From the NCBI GenBank assembly GCA_963820795.1, contig CAWGBJ010000020.1:434001-498000 (forward strand): DNA of 64,000 nt, read 5' to 3'. This document shows positions 1 through 9,257 of the stretch, piece after piece. Source of the stretch: Roseiarcus sp963820795. GTDB lineage: Bacteria > Pseudomonadota > Alphaproteobacteria > Rhizobiales > Beijerinckiaceae. Made by a program: the position numbers and the translations under genes. Below the pieces are notes generated by a model. That model was given only the letters and a program-made list of their open reading frames with translations, was not told the origin of the DNA and did no database searches. The stretch's first letter is position 1. Every line of letters begins with the position of its first letter.

Positions 1-590
1 ATCTGGTCGTGGGTGACATAGAGGAACGTCGCTCCGAGTTCGACCTGGATGCGCTTGAGTTCGAGGCGAAGCTCCGCCCTGAGCTTGGCGTCGAGCGAGG
101 ACAGCGGTTCATCCATCAGATAGATCGAGGGCCGTCGCATGAGCGCGCGCCCGATCGCCACGCGTTGCATCTCGCCGCCCGACAGGCTCGTCGCACGGCT
201 GTCGAGCTTGCGCTCGATGCGGAGCAGCGCGGCTGCCTCCTCGACCTTCCGCCGGATCTCCCCCTCGTTTGTCCGTCGCGACGGCGCCCGCAGCGGAAAG
301 GCGAGATTGTCGTAAACCGTGAGATGCGGATAGAGCGAATAGTGCTGAAAGACGAAGGCGACATCGCGCGCCGCGGGCGGCAATTTCGTCACGTCGCGCT
401 GGCCGATGACGACCTTGCCCCGGTCGGGCGCCTCGAGCCCGGCGACCAGGCGAAGGGTCGTCGTCTTGCCGGCTCCCGTTGGCCCGAGGAGGACGACGAA
501 GGATCCGTCCTCGATCTCGAGTGAGAGGTCGTCGACGGCGATCGTGGCGCCGAAGCTCTTGCTTACCTCGGCGAGACTGACTTCAGACAT
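1..590 (-). CDS. ABC transporter ATP-binding protein, MalK/UgpC type (3' end cut by window edge)
   Basis: Energises the importer encoded just upstream; it would hydrolyse ATP at the cytoplasmic face of the two permeases. The ATG at 590 begins MSEVSLAEVSK, followed by Walker A (GPTGAGKTT), Q-loop (VFQHYSLYPH), signature LSGGEMQRV and Walker B (YLMDEPL) with the H-loop (VTHDQ) right at the window edge. About 196 residues are visible; the regulatory C-terminal OB-type domain lies outside. The start overlaps the last 8 nt of the preceding ATPase gene, so the two are translationally coupled. Two different ATPases in one operon suggest a heterodimer. The substrate cannot be told from this protein. 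Confidence 0.9.
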   Translation of the reverse strand, partial: MSEVSLAEVSKSFGATIAVDDLSLEIEDGSFVVLLGPTGAGKTTTLRLVAGLEAPDRGKVVIGQRDVTKLPPAARDVAFVFQHYSLYPHLTVYDNLAFPLRAPSRRTNEGEIRRKVEEAAALLRIERKLDSRATSLSGGEMQRVAIGRALMRRPSIYLMDEPLSSLDAKLRAELRLELKRIQVELGATFLYVTHDQ

Positions 591-1682
591 GGGCGGCGCC
601 CTTGGTCAGAGCCGTCGAAATTGCCCGCCCGCTCGCCTTGTCGAACAGCGAGAGCTTTTCCGGCCGGAAGGAAAGACCGATGCGATCGCCGATCCGGACC
701 TTCACGTTGGCTGGAATGCGGGCGCGCACGGCGCCGTGCTCAGTCGTGACGGTGACGATCTGCGTCGTCCCCAGATATTCCGCGCCGAAAACCGAGGCGC
801 GAAAATCGCTCGAAATCGCTGAACTGGACGGCTTCAGGCCGAACGCCGAGAACGAGTTCCCTCTCGCCAAGGCTCTCGTAGACGGTTGGCACCCGAACGT
901 CGCTCTTGCCGAACTTAACGCAGCCAGCACCCTTTTCGAGGCTGGCGTGGAAGGTCAGGAGATTCATCGGAGGAGAGCCGATGAAATCGGCGACGAAGAC
1001 GCTCGAAGGCCTGTCATAGATCTCGCGCGGAGGTCCGACCTGCTCCACCGCGCCTTGATTCATCACCGCGATCCGGTCCGCCATCGCCATCGCCTCGAGC
1101 TGATCGTGCGTGACATAAATCGTCGTCGCGTTGAGGCGGTTGTGAAGGGAGCGCAATTCTCCGGTCATCGCCTCGCGGAGCTCGGTGTCGAGCGCCCCGA
1201 GCGGCTCGTCCATCAGGAACGCCTTCGGCTTCCGAACGATGGCGCGTCCGAGCGCCACCCTCTGCCGGTCGCCGGAAGAGAGGCCAGAAACGGAGCGATC
1301 GAGCAGATGCCCGATTTGCAGCGTCTTCGCGGCCTCGGCGACGCGCTGCTTCCGCTCGGTGCGCCGGACGCCCTGCGACTTCAGCGGGAAGGCGATATTC
1401 TGGCGCACGCTCATGTGCGGGTAGAGCGCAAAGAACTGAAACACGAAAGCGATGTCGCGCTCCGCGGCGCGCTTGAAGCTCACGTCGTCGCTGTCCAAGA
1501 AGATGGACCCGGAGGTCGGCAACTCGAGCCCGGCGATCATTCTCAGCGTCGTCGTCTTGCCGCACCCCGATGGACCCAGCAGACAGAAGAACTCCCCGCT
1601 TTCGACGGTGAGGGTCGAACTCCCTGACCGCGACGAAGTCGCCGAACGCCTTGTGCAGTTTCTCGACCCTGATTTTCGCCAT
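583..1682 (-). CDS. ABC transporter ATP-binding protein, MalK/UgpC type, with two frameshifts
   Basis: Second ATPase of the importer operon. The N-terminus MAKIRVEKLHK lies in one frame, Walker A (GPSGCGKTT), signature LSSGDRQRV and Walker B (FLMDEPL) in a second, and the C-terminal regulatory domain, ending KGAAHV, in a third. Dropping one base from the GGG at 1612-1614 and one from the AAAA at 802-805 (plus strand) restores one frame of 365 residues, the usual MalK length. Signature variant LSSGD replaces LSGGQ. Both lesions are extra bases in homopolymers, so a sequencing artefact is more likely than decay; a pseudogene is the alternative. Ends 8 nt inside the next ATPase gene. Confidence 0.85.
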
Positions 1683-1694
1683 GATGGGAAAGCC

Positions 1695-1907
1695 TCAATC
1701 AGGAAACTTCGTCACGACGACAAACAGCAGCACCCCCGCAAGAATCGTCACGAACGAATACGAGTAGAGCTCGAGCAAGAACGGCTGGCAAAGCATGACG
1801 ACGCCGACCGCGATCAGCGCGGTCGCAAGGTTCTCCCACGGGCCCCGGCGAAAAATCCTCCGGATGAGCGGTGCGCGCGGCGCGGTCGACCTCCCGGCGC
1901 TGGTCAC
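1695..1907 (-). CDS. small two-helix membrane protein of the ABC importer operon
   Basis: A 70-residue protein starting at GTG 1907, which overlaps the stop of the upstream permease (GTGA). It has a basic N-terminal stretch (RRIFRRGPW) followed by two hydrophobic segments (LATALIAVGVVMLCQPF and YSYSFVTILAGVLLFVVV) and ends KFPD. Its tight coupling between permease and ATPase genes implies a role in the transporter, perhaps as an accessory membrane subunit. Small membrane proteins at this position are known in some rhizobial ABC operons, for example in glycerol uptake clusters, but I do not recognise this one firmly. Function unknown. Confidence 0.65.
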   Translation of the reverse strand: MTSAGRSTAPRAPLIRRIFRRGPWENLATALIAVGVVMLCQPFLLELYSYSFVTILAGVLLFVVVTKFPD

Positions 1908-2857
1908 CGTCGCACCGCGCCGAAGGTGATGCCGCGCAACAGGTATTTTCGCAAAAGCACGGTGAACAGGACGATCGGGAAAAGAAAGAGCGTCGTGGCC
2001 GCCGCGACTGCCGGCCAGTCCTGGCCGCCCTCGCCGATGATGAAAGGTATGAACGGCGGCATCGTCTGCGCATCGCCGCTGGTTAAGAGCAGGGCGAAGG
2101 CGTATTCGTTCCAGGAAAATATCAGACAGAAAATCGCCGTCGCCGCGATGCCTGTCATCGCCTGAGGCAGCACGACTTTGCGGAACGCCTGCAGCCTGGT
2201 GTAGCCATCGACGAGCGCTGCTTCTTCGTACTCGCGCGGAATCTCGTCCATGACGCTTTTCAAGAGCCAGACCGCGAGCGAGACGTTGACCGCCGTGTAC
2301 AGCAGGATCATGCCGATATGGGTGTCGGTCAGATCGAGCTCTCGGTACATGAGATAGATCGGGATCGCGACGGCGATCGGCGGCATCATCCGGGTCGACA
2401 GCATGAAGAAGAGAAGGTCGTCGGCGAGCGGCACGCGGAACCGGGAGAAGGCATAGGCGGCGAGCGATCCCAGAAGGACGGCCAGAAAGGTCGAACCAAA
2501 GCCGATCTCCAGCGAGTTGATGAAGCGCGGCACGACCTTGGACGGCCCGGCGATCACCATCTCGTGCGATCGGACCAGCTTCTCCCACCAGTGCTGCGCC
2601 GGCGGCAGGCTGGCGATGAACTCCGGCGTCTGCCGGGTGCGCAGGGTGAAGAGATTGACGTAGCCTTCCAGCGACGGCCGGAAGAACACCTTCGGCGGGT
2701 ACGAGATCGAGTCCGCCGGCGACTTGAATGCGGTGGCGCCAATCCACAGGAGCGGGACCAGCGTGACAATCGCGTAGAGGATGACGACCGCGCCCGCGAG
2801 CCCCTTGTTGAGGGGAGACGATTCGACGATCGAGTGGGCGGCGTCGCGGGCGCTCAT
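1904..2857 (-). CDS. ABC transporter permease, carbohydrate type (MalG-like)
   Basis: Inner-membrane permease of 317 residues. The ATG at 2857 overlaps the stop of the upstream permease (ATGA at 2854-2857), so the longer reading frame upstream is rejected. Several hydrophobic segments, a long periplasmic loop after the first helix (residues about 50-120) and the cytoplasmic EAA motif (EEAALVDGYTRLQAFRKVVLP), which docks the ATPase, place it in the MalG/UgpE family. It forms the channel with its MalF-like neighbour. The substrate is unknown; family membership suggests a sugar or polyol. Confidence 0.9.
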   Translation of the reverse strand: MSARDAAHSIVESSPLNKGLAGAVVILYAIVTLVPLLWIGATAFKSPADSISYPPKVFFRPSLEGYVNLFTLRTRQTPEFIASLPPAQHWWEKLVRSHEMVIAGPSKVVPRFINSLEIGFGSTFLAVLLGSLAAYAFSRFRVPLADDLLFFMLSTRMMPPIAVAIPIYLMYRELDLTDTHIGMILLYTAVNVSLAVWLLKSVMDEIPREYEEAALVDGYTRLQAFRKVVLPQAMTGIAATAIFCLIFSWNEYAFALLLTSGDAQTMPPFIPFIIGEGGQDWPAVAAATTLFLFPIVLFTVLLRKYLLRGITFGAVRR

Positions 2858-3816
2858 CGTTGTTTCACCCGGTTGAGAGCCCTGATGTAGATATTGGCGG
2901 CGCCGAACACGGTGACGAACAGAATGATGGCGAAGGCGGATGAATAGCCGGTCCGCCATTTCTCGAACGCTTCACGCTTCAACGTGATCGATGCCAGTTC
3001 GGTGGTCGAGCCCGGACCGCCTGACGTCAGCAGGTTCACCATGTCGAACATCTTGAAGTTCTCGATGGCCCGGAACAGGACGGCGAGCATCAGGAACGGC
3101 AGGACCATCGGCAGGGTGATCGACCAGAATTGCCGCCACGGCGACGCCCGGTCCACTTCCGCCGCCTCGTAAATATAGTCCGGGATCGAACGCAACCCCG
3201 CGAGGCAGATCAGCATCACGTAGGGCGTCCACATCCAGGTGTCGACCAGGACGATCGTCCACGGCGCCAAGGCGACGTCGCCAATCATCGAGAACGAGGA
3301 CGGCGGAATGCCGGTGAAGAAAGAGACGATGTAGTTGAAAAGGCCAATTTGCGGCTGGAAAAGAAACGTCCAGAAATTGCCCACGACCGCGGGCGACAGC
3401 ATCATCGGCAAAAGAATGACTGTCGTCCAGAAGCTGTGACCGCGAAAACGGCGGTTGATCAGCAGCGCCAGCCCGAAGCCGATCAGCGTCTGCAGCGCAA
3501 TCGTGCAAATGACGAAACGCGCCGTCACCTGCATGCCTTGCCAGACGTCTTCGTCGGTCAGGATGTCGACATAATTGTCGAGGCCGACGAACCTGAGAGG
3601 TGCGTTGGGAAGGTTAGACTTGTAATTGGTGAAGGAGAGCCGGATCGCCCAGATGAGCGGAAAGATATTGATCGCCAGCAACAGGATAATCGAAGGGGCG
3701 ATGAACAACCAGGCGATCGCGCGGTCCGAGAACCCGCGCACCTGCCTGGTCAGAGCGGTCGGGGTTCGCGCCGCGACACGATCGACAAGCGTCCGCGGAT
3801 TATTGCTGAGATTCAT
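2854..3816 (-). CDS. ABC transporter permease, carbohydrate type (MalF-like)
   Basis: Partner permease of 320 residues starting at ATG 3816 (MNLSNNPRTL). Six or so membrane segments and the EAA loop (EAAEVDRASPWRQFWSITLP) are visible; the usual Gly of the EAA loop is Arg here. The N-terminal helix (IAWLFIAPSIILLLAINIFPLIW) is typical of the MalF/UgpA class. An in-frame ATG at 3867 exists, but the extra 17 residues are Pro/Arg-rich and look non-coding. It is separated by 81 nt from the binding-protein gene and overlaps the next permease by 4 nt. Confidence 0.88.
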   Translation of the reverse strand: MNLSNNPRTLVDRVAARTPTALTRQVRGFSDRAIAWLFIAPSIILLLAINIFPLIWAIRLSFTNYKSNLPNAPLRFVGLDNYVDILTDEDVWQGMQVTARFVICTIALQTLIGFGLALLINRRFRGHSFWTTVILLPMMLSPAVVGNFWTFLFQPQIGLFNYIVSFFTGIPPSSFSMIGDVALAPWTIVLVDTWMWTPYVMLICLAGLRSIPDYIYEAAEVDRASPWRQFWSITLPMVLPFLMLAVLFRAIENFKMFDMVNLLTSGGPGSTTELASITLKREAFEKWRTGYSSAFAIILFVTVFGAANIYIRALNRVKQR

Positions 3817-3897
3817 GGAATTTCGGGTTCCCGCTGGCCCCCCCGGCGGCAATCGCCGAGGAGGCAATTCAAGACGACGCGCGCGCGCCGGCGGGCG

Positions 3898-5220
3898 TTA
3901 CATCTGTTTGCCTTCGTCCTTGAAGACCTTCGTCCAGTCTTTGACAAGGAGATCGAGAGCCTCTTGCGACGTCCCCTTATCGGCGACGACGTAGTCGTGG
4001 ATCCGCTTCTGCATGTCGAGCAACAGGTCGACGTAAAGGGGTTCAGCCCAGAAGTCTTTCATCATGTCCATTGTCTGGAGGAAGGCGGGTGCAAAGGGCT
4101 GGCTCTTGGGGAAGTCGGGGTTCTGGACAACCTTCTTCAGGGCGGAATAGCCGCCGAGCTCCCACCATTTCTGCTGCACGTCAGGCTGAGCGAACCACTT
4201 GATGTAGGCCAGCGAGTCGTCCCTGTTCTTGGAATAGGAGACGACCGAGATGCCCTGGCCGCCGAGCTGGGTCCAGTCCCCGGCGGGGCCTGCCGGGTTG
4301 ACAAAGAAGCCGATCTTGTCGCCGCCGACGTTGGGGTCCTTGTAAAGGCCGGGGAAGAAGGCGAACCAGTTCATCTGCATCGCCACCTGGCCCGACTTGA
4401 ATGCGTCGAGGCCTTCGGACATGTAGGCGTTGGAGAGGCCCTCCGGCTGGCAGCACTTGTAGAGTTCCTTGTAAACGTCGAGCCCCTTGACCGCGCCCGG
4501 CGAGTTCACAAATCCATCCAAATGATAAGGCTTCTTGGGGTCGTCATACTGGAACCCATAATTGTACATCGCGTTGGTCACGCCCATCGTGATGCCTTCG
4601 GAGCCGCGCTCAGTGAAGATATACGAGCCGTACACCTTCTTGCCGTCGATCACCTTGCCAGTGAAAAACTTCGAGACTTCGATCAGTTGGTCCCACGTCT
4701 TCGGCGGCTCGAGCTCACGGTTGTACTTCTGCTTGAACTCGGCGCGCAGGTCCGGACGGGCAAACCAGTCCTTTCGGTAGGTCCAGCCGACGGCGTCGGC
4801 CATCGCCGGCAGCGCCCAGTAATTCGGCGTGTTCTTCGGCCACTCCGAATAGGCGACCACGGTCGCCGGCATGAAGTCGTCCATGGAGAGGTGTTCTTTG
4901 GCGAAGAAATCGTTCAGCTTGACGTAGTGCCCGTTTTCCGCCGAGCCGCCGATCCACTGGCTGTCGCCGATGATCAGATCGCAGAGCGTGCCGTGTGAGT
5001 TGAGCTCGTTGACGAAGCGGTCGGCATAGCTCGTCCACGGGACGAACTCATATTTCATTTCGATGCCGGTCTTCGCGGTGAAATCCTTGCCGAGTTCGAC
5101 CAGCGCGTTCGCCGGGTCCCAGGCCGCCCAGCATAGAGTGAGGGATTTTGCTTGCGCGCCGGGCGCTGCAGCCGCCAATGCCGCGGCGGCGATTCCTGCC
5201 AATGCCAATGCTCGAGTCAT
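3898..5220 (-). CDS. extracellular solute-binding protein of the ABC importer
   Basis: Periplasmic binding protein of 440 residues and first gene of the importer operon. The start at ATG 5220 is chosen because a strong Shine-Dalgarno (GGAGGAAG) lies just upstream and it begins a classic signal peptide (MTRALALAGIAAAALAAAAP, cleaved after AQA). The mature protein has the family 1 layout of carbohydrate/polyol binders (LTLCWAAWDPANALVELG near the N-terminus, TWDQL in the middle). Cysteines at CW, TLCD and KCC could form disulphides. It is shorter than rhizobial glycerol binders of the GlpV type, so glycerol is not assumed. Substrate unknown. Confidence 0.85.
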   Translation of the reverse strand: MTRALALAGIAAAALAAAAPGAQAKSLTLCWAAWDPANALVELGKDFTAKTGIEMKYEFVPWTSYADRFVNELNSHGTLCDLIIGDSQWIGGSAENGHYVKLNDFFAKEHLSMDDFMPATVVAYSEWPKNTPNYWALPAMADAVGWTYRKDWFARPDLRAEFKQKYNRELEPPKTWDQLIEVSKFFTGKVIDGKKVYGSYIFTERGSEGITMGVTNAMYNYGFQYDDPKKPYHLDGFVNSPGAVKGLDVYKELYKCCQPEGLSNAYMSEGLDAFKSGQVAMQMNWFAFFPGLYKDPNVGGDKIGFFVNPAGPAGDWTQLGGQGISVVSYSKNRDDSLAYIKWFAQPDVQQKWWELGGYSALKKVVQNPDFPKSQPFAPAFLQTMDMMKDFWAEPLYVDLLLDMQKRIHDYVVADKGTSQEALDLLVKDWTKVFKDEGKQM

Positions 5221-5364
5221 GTTTCGCTTCCTCCTTCGAGCTTCCAACTCAGTGCGGTCGCCGCTCGAAAGAGCGCACCACATGGACGACCCACAGTCGG
5301 ATGTGAATCGATTGCGTTTCCCATTGGCGCGACGGGATCTTGACGCCCCGGTTGCGCTTTAGTT

Positions 5365-5389
5365 GTTTAGTAAACACGGGTTTATAAAC
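5365..5389. promoter_or_regulatory. two adjacent short palindromes, candidate operator of the ABC importer operon
   Basis: Two perfect palindromes, GTTTAGTAAAC (5365-5375) and GTTTATAAAC (5380-5389), sit 145-170 bp upstream of the binding-protein start and about 70-90 bp upstream of the divergent molybdopterin oxidoreductase. Their A/T-rich cores stand out in high-GC DNA. The motif resembles sites of ROK- or LacI-type sugar regulators, but no such regulator is encoded in the window. It could control either divergent gene. Confidence 0.4.
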
Positions 5390-5456
5390 ATTGCAAGCAG
5401 TTTTTTGGCCTTGCGTCGCCAGGCTCTCTTCGCCAAGTTCGGACCCTGGAGCCTTG

Positions 5457-7565
5457 ATGAACGCCCCTCTCGACATCGCCCGCCGCGCTTCGGTCTGCCC
5501 TCACGACTGTCCGTCGGTTTGCGCGCTCGACGTCGAGGTGATCGGCGGCGTCCGGATCGGACGCGTGCATGGCGCCGCCGGCCATCCCTACACACGAGGC
5601 GTCGTCTGCGCGAAAGTGGCGCGCTACGCCGAGCGCATCCATCACCCCGATCGGCTCACGCGCCCACTGAAGCGCGTCGGACCGAAGGGCTCGGCGCAAT
5701 TCGTCCCGATCTCGTGGGACGAGGCGCTCGACCGCGTCGCCGAGGCGTTTCTGAAGGTGGAGTGCGAGCACGGCGCCGAAGGCGTCTGGCCCTATTACTA
5801 CGCCGGCACGATGGGTCTCGTGATGCGCGACGGGATCAATCGCCTGACCCACGTCAAGCGCTATTCGCGCTTTTTCGGCAACATCTGCGTCGGCATCGCC
5901 TGGCCGGGCTACATCGCCGGAACCGGACGTATGTCGGGAATTTCTCCAGCGGAAATGGCGAAGTCCGACGTCATCGTCATCTGGGGGACCAACGCGGCTT
6001 CGACCCAGGTCAATCTGATGACCCATGCGATGCGCGCGCGGAAGGAGCACGGCGCCAAGATCGTCGTCGTCGACATCTATCCGACCGAGACGATGCGGCA
6101 AGCCGACCTCGCGCTGCAGCTCAAGCCCGGTACCGACGGCGCGCTCGCCTGCGCCGTCATGCACGCCCTCTTTCGCGACGGCTTCGCCGATCACGACTAC
6201 ATGGCGCGCTTCGCCGACGCGCCCGCCGCGCTCGAAACCCATCTCCGCGACCGCACGCCGCAATGGGCGAGCGCCATCACTGGTCTCAAAGTCGAGGAGA
6301 TCGAGGCGTTCGCGGCGCTCGTCGGGCGCCACAAGCGCACGTTTTTCCGGCTCGGCTACGGCTTCTCGCGCCAGCGCAACGGCGCGGCCAATATGCACGC
6401 CGCCCTCTGTATCCCTGCCGTCACAGGCGCCTGGGCGCATGAGGGCGGCGGCGCGCTGCATGCGTCGAGCGCCGTCTACAAGCTCGATCGGACGCTAATC
6501 GAGGGTCTCGACGCGCGCGACGAGAGCGTGAGGCGGCTCGACCAGTCGCGCGTCGGTTCGATCCTGAACGGCGACCGTGAGGCCTTGAAGGGCGGCGGGC
6601 CGGTCAAGGCGATGCTGATCCAGAACACCAATCCGCTGGTGGTGGCGCCCGACCAGGAGCAGGTGAGGCGCGGCTTTGCCCGCGAGGACCTTTTCACCTG
6701 CGTGCACGAGCAGTTCATGACCGCGACCGCGCGCTATGCCGACATCGTGCTGCCGGCGACGATGTTCCTCGAGCACGACGACATCTATACGGCGAGCGCG
6801 CACCAGTCGCTCCAGTTCGCGGCGAAGATGATCGATCCGCCTGAAGGATGCCGTTCGAACCACGACGTCATCTCAGCGCTCGCCGGCAGACTCGGCGCCG
6901 AACACCGCGGCTTCATGATGAGCCCGCGCGAGATCATCGACGAGTCCTTGCGGGTCTCCGGGCGCGGAACCCTCGCCGAGCTGGAGGCCGCGCGCTGGCT
7001 CGACTGCCAGCCGCCGTTCGAGACCGCCCACTTCCTCGACGGCTTCGCTCATCCGGACGGCAAGTTTCACTTCCGCGCCGACTGGCCGAATGTGCCGTAC
7101 GACCATGACGGACTCTGCGGTCCGTGGCGCGATTTGCCGGCGTTGCCCGACCATTGGGCGGTCAACGAAGTCGCCGACGGCGCGCATCCGTTCAGGCTCG
7201 CGACTTCGCCGGCGCGCAATTTCCTCAATTCGAGCTTCGGCGAGACCGCAACCTCGCGCCTCCGCGAGATTCGCCCGAGCGCGCTGATGCATCCTGACGA
7301 CATGGCTGCGTTGGGCTTGAGCGAGGGCGACATCGTGCGCCTCGGCAATGCGCGCGGCGAGATCCGGCTCAACGCGCGGCCATGCGAGGGCGCGACCCGC
7401 GGGGTCATCGTCAGCGAGGGCCTTTGGGACAACCGCGACTTTTCCGGCGGACGCGGAATCAACACGCTGACCGGCGCCGACAGCGTCGCCCCGTTCGGCG
7501 GCGCCGCCTTTCACGACGTCAGGGTTTGGGCGCGGGCGGAGGGCCCCGCCGCGGCTGGGGCGTGA
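5457..7565 (+). CDS. molybdopterin-dependent oxidoreductase with [4Fe-4S] site
   Basis: A 702-residue member of the DMSO-reductase superfamily (BisC-like), cytoplasmic since no signal or Tat peptide is seen. The start at ATG 5457 follows CCTGGAGCC. Cysteines 14, 18, 22 and 51 form the N-terminal [4Fe-4S] motif (CPHDCPSVC ... CAK). Middle stretches such as VIWGTNAASTQ, IQNTNPLVVAPD and DIVLPATMFLEHDD are typical cofactor-binding blocks, and the C-terminal molydopterin dinucleotide domain begins near FRLATSPARNFLNSSF. The substrate is unknown, and no electron-transfer subunit lies beside it. The region between it and the importer is a divergent promoter region. Confidence 0.88.
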   Translation: MNAPLDIARRASVCPHDCPSVCALDVEVIGGVRIGRVHGAAGHPYTRGVVCAKVARYAERIHHPDRLTRPLKRVGPKGSAQFVPISWDEALDRVAEAFLKVECEHGAEGVWPYYYAGTMGLVMRDGINRLTHVKRYSRFFGNICVGIAWPGYIAGTGRMSGISPAEMAKSDVIVIWGTNAASTQVNLMTHAMRARKEHGAKIVVVDIYPTETMRQADLALQLKPGTDGALACAVMHALFRDGFADHDYMARFADAPAALETHLRDRTPQWASAITGLKVEEIEAFAALVGRHKRTFFRLGYGFSRQRNGAANMHAALCIPAVTGAWAHEGGGALHASSAVYKLDRTLIEGLDARDESVRRLDQSRVGSILNGDREALKGGGPVKAMLIQNTNPLVVAPDQEQVRRGFAREDLFTCVHEQFMTATARYADIVLPATMFLEHDDIYTASAHQSLQFAAKMIDPPEGCRSNHDVISALAGRLGAEHRGFMMSPREIIDESLRVSGRGTLAELEAARWLDCQPPFETAHFLDGFAHPDGKFHFRADWPNVPYDHDGLCGPWRDLPALPDHWAVNEVADGAHPFRLATSPARNFLNSSFGETATSRLREIRPSALMHPDDMAALGLSEGDIVRLGNARGEIRLNARPCEGATRGVIVSEGLWDNRDFSGGRGINTLTGADSVAPFGGAAFHDVRVWARAEGPAAAGA

Positions 7566-7618
7566 ATGCCTTGGCCGAGGCGGACGGGAGGCCTTTTCTA
7601 AACGCGGACGGGCGAAAC

Positions 7619-9223
7619 CTATTCCGCCGGCTGTCCCGTCACCTCGCCATGGTGATGCGACTCGATTGCTGCGGCGGGCGAAAGGTGGGCGAATTTCGCG
7701 AAGCAATAGAGCATCACGGCGACGCCGAGATAACTGAGCGCCACCACCGGCGACTGTCCCACGCCCAAATCCTCGGCATGGATCAGGCCAAAGAAAGTGC
7801 AGACTGAGCCCGCCAGTGCGAACCATGCGGCCTTCTCGAGTTGGCGCTCGATGATGAACACGGTGACCGCGCCCAAAATGATGCCGGCGAGCGTAGCGCC
7901 GCCGCCGAGCGTCTCCAAGCCCTTGTACAATATGCCGGTATTGCCCAGCTTGTCGAAGCCGACGGCGGTGGCGCTGGTGCCCGCGGCGCCGAGCGCGCCG
8001 TCGATCATGGTTTTGCCCCAAGCCGCGATCTGCGGAATCATCGCCAGGATGATCGCCGGGGCATGGCTCTTCGGCGTCTCCTGGAAGGCCTGCGAGCCGA
8101 TCAGCATTCCTATGTAGAGGAGGATCGGCAGGATGGCGACGACCGGGATCAGGCTGCTGACCAGAGCCACGATGCCGAGCCACGTCAGCACCAAGACCAT
8201 CGCGCCGGTCGCCGCGGAATAGCCTATCCGCCCGCCCATCGCCTTCCAGCCGGGATGACCGATATACACGGCGTTGATGAAAGGATTGCCCATGAGGCAG
8301 CCGATCAGGCTGATGACGCCGTCGGCCGACAGCACTCGGGTCGTCGGAAACGAATTGCCGGCCGCGGCGGCGCTCTCGACGTTGTCCATCGCCTCGACGA
8401 GGTCATAGATTCCGAAAGGGATCGCCGTCACCAGGATCACCGCCAGAAACTTGAAGCCGGAAAAGACGTGACCGATCGCCGGCAGGGGAAACGAGAAGCC
8501 AAAGTGCGAAAAAGCGTCGCCGACGGTCGCCACGCTCAAGCCGCCATAGCCGAGACCGAAGATATTCGATCCCCAGGCGATCAGCGTTCCAGCCGCGATG
8601 GCGACCAAGCCGCCGGGCACGTCCTGGAAATAGCGGACGCCGCCGAACCAATTGGCCAGGATGATCGCAAAGCACACGAGGCCGATGAGCGGCGTCTCGA
8701 ACACCAAGAGACCGGGCCGCATCGAAATGAAGGTGATGGAAATGCCGGCGAGCGAGCCCAAGAGCGCCGCACGCGGCGTGATCCGGCGGATCACCGGCGC
8801 GATAAAGCCCCCCGCCATCAGCACGAAACTCTGCACGAACACCCAGGTGAGGCCCGCCTCCCAGGCCTGGATCGGATCCTTGGTCCTGAGCAGAATCGGC
8901 AGCATGACCACGAACGTGACGACAAACATATGTGGCACGCTGATACCCGACGGCAACGCGCACACGTCGTTACGGCCGGTCTTCTGCGCCAACCGATAGC
9001 CAAGATAGGCGTAGTAAACGGTGCTAAGGAAAAGCATCAGCCCGGTGGCCGGAAGAATTCTGCCGAAGACCAGCGAATCCGGCATCTTCAGGACGAAGCG
9101 CAAGAGGCCGGTCAAGACGAGGATGTTGACCAGAATATTGGTGCCGAAGCCGAAGAAGGCGTTCCAGTCGCCGGGAACCCAGAAGCGCTCGCTGCCGCCT
9201 TTTGTTGTCGCCGTGGTTTGCAT
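7619..9223 (-). CDS. NCS2/xanthine-uracil-type permease
   Basis: Integral membrane protein of 534 residues with about a dozen hydrophobic segments, resembling bacterial xanthine/uracil and AzgA-like permeases (motifs PSGISVPHMF, FGIYDLVEAMDNVESAAAAGNSFPTTR and LIGCLMGNPF). The start at ATG 9223 is preceded by CGGAGGGAG. The neighbouring amidohydrolase gene is 34 bp upstream on the same strand, so the two probably form an operon handling import and breakdown of a nitrogen compound. The transported compound is inferred only from family; a non-nucleobase substrate is possible. Confidence 0.8.
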   Translation of the reverse strand: MQTTATTKGGSERFWVPGDWNAFFGFGTNILVNILVLTGLLRFVLKMPDSLVFGRILPATGLMLFLSTVYYAYLGYRLAQKTGRNDVCALPSGISVPHMFVVTFVVMLPILLRTKDPIQAWEAGLTWVFVQSFVLMAGGFIAPVIRRITPRAALLGSLAGISITFISMRPGLLVFETPLIGLVCFAIILANWFGGVRYFQDVPGGLVAIAAGTLIAWGSNIFGLGYGGLSVATVGDAFSHFGFSFPLPAIGHVFSGFKFLAVILVTAIPFGIYDLVEAMDNVESAAAAGNSFPTTRVLSADGVISLIGCLMGNPFINAVYIGHPGWKAMGGRIGYSAATGAMVLVLTWLGIVALVSSLIPVVAILPILLYIGMLIGSQAFQETPKSHAPAIILAMIPQIAAWGKTMIDGALGAAGTSATAVGFDKLGNTGILYKGLETLGGGATLAGIILGAVTVFIIERQLEKAAWFALAGSVCTFFGLIHAEDLGVGQSPVVALSYLGVAVMLYCFAKFAHLSPAAAIESHHHGEVTGQPAE

Positions 9224-9257
9224 CGCTTCGTCTCCCTCCGCTCCAAAGGGTCTCGAG

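Noticed and set aside
3130..4998. 622-codon plus-strand frame over the permease and binding protein
   Set aside because: Antisense shadow of two recognised genes.
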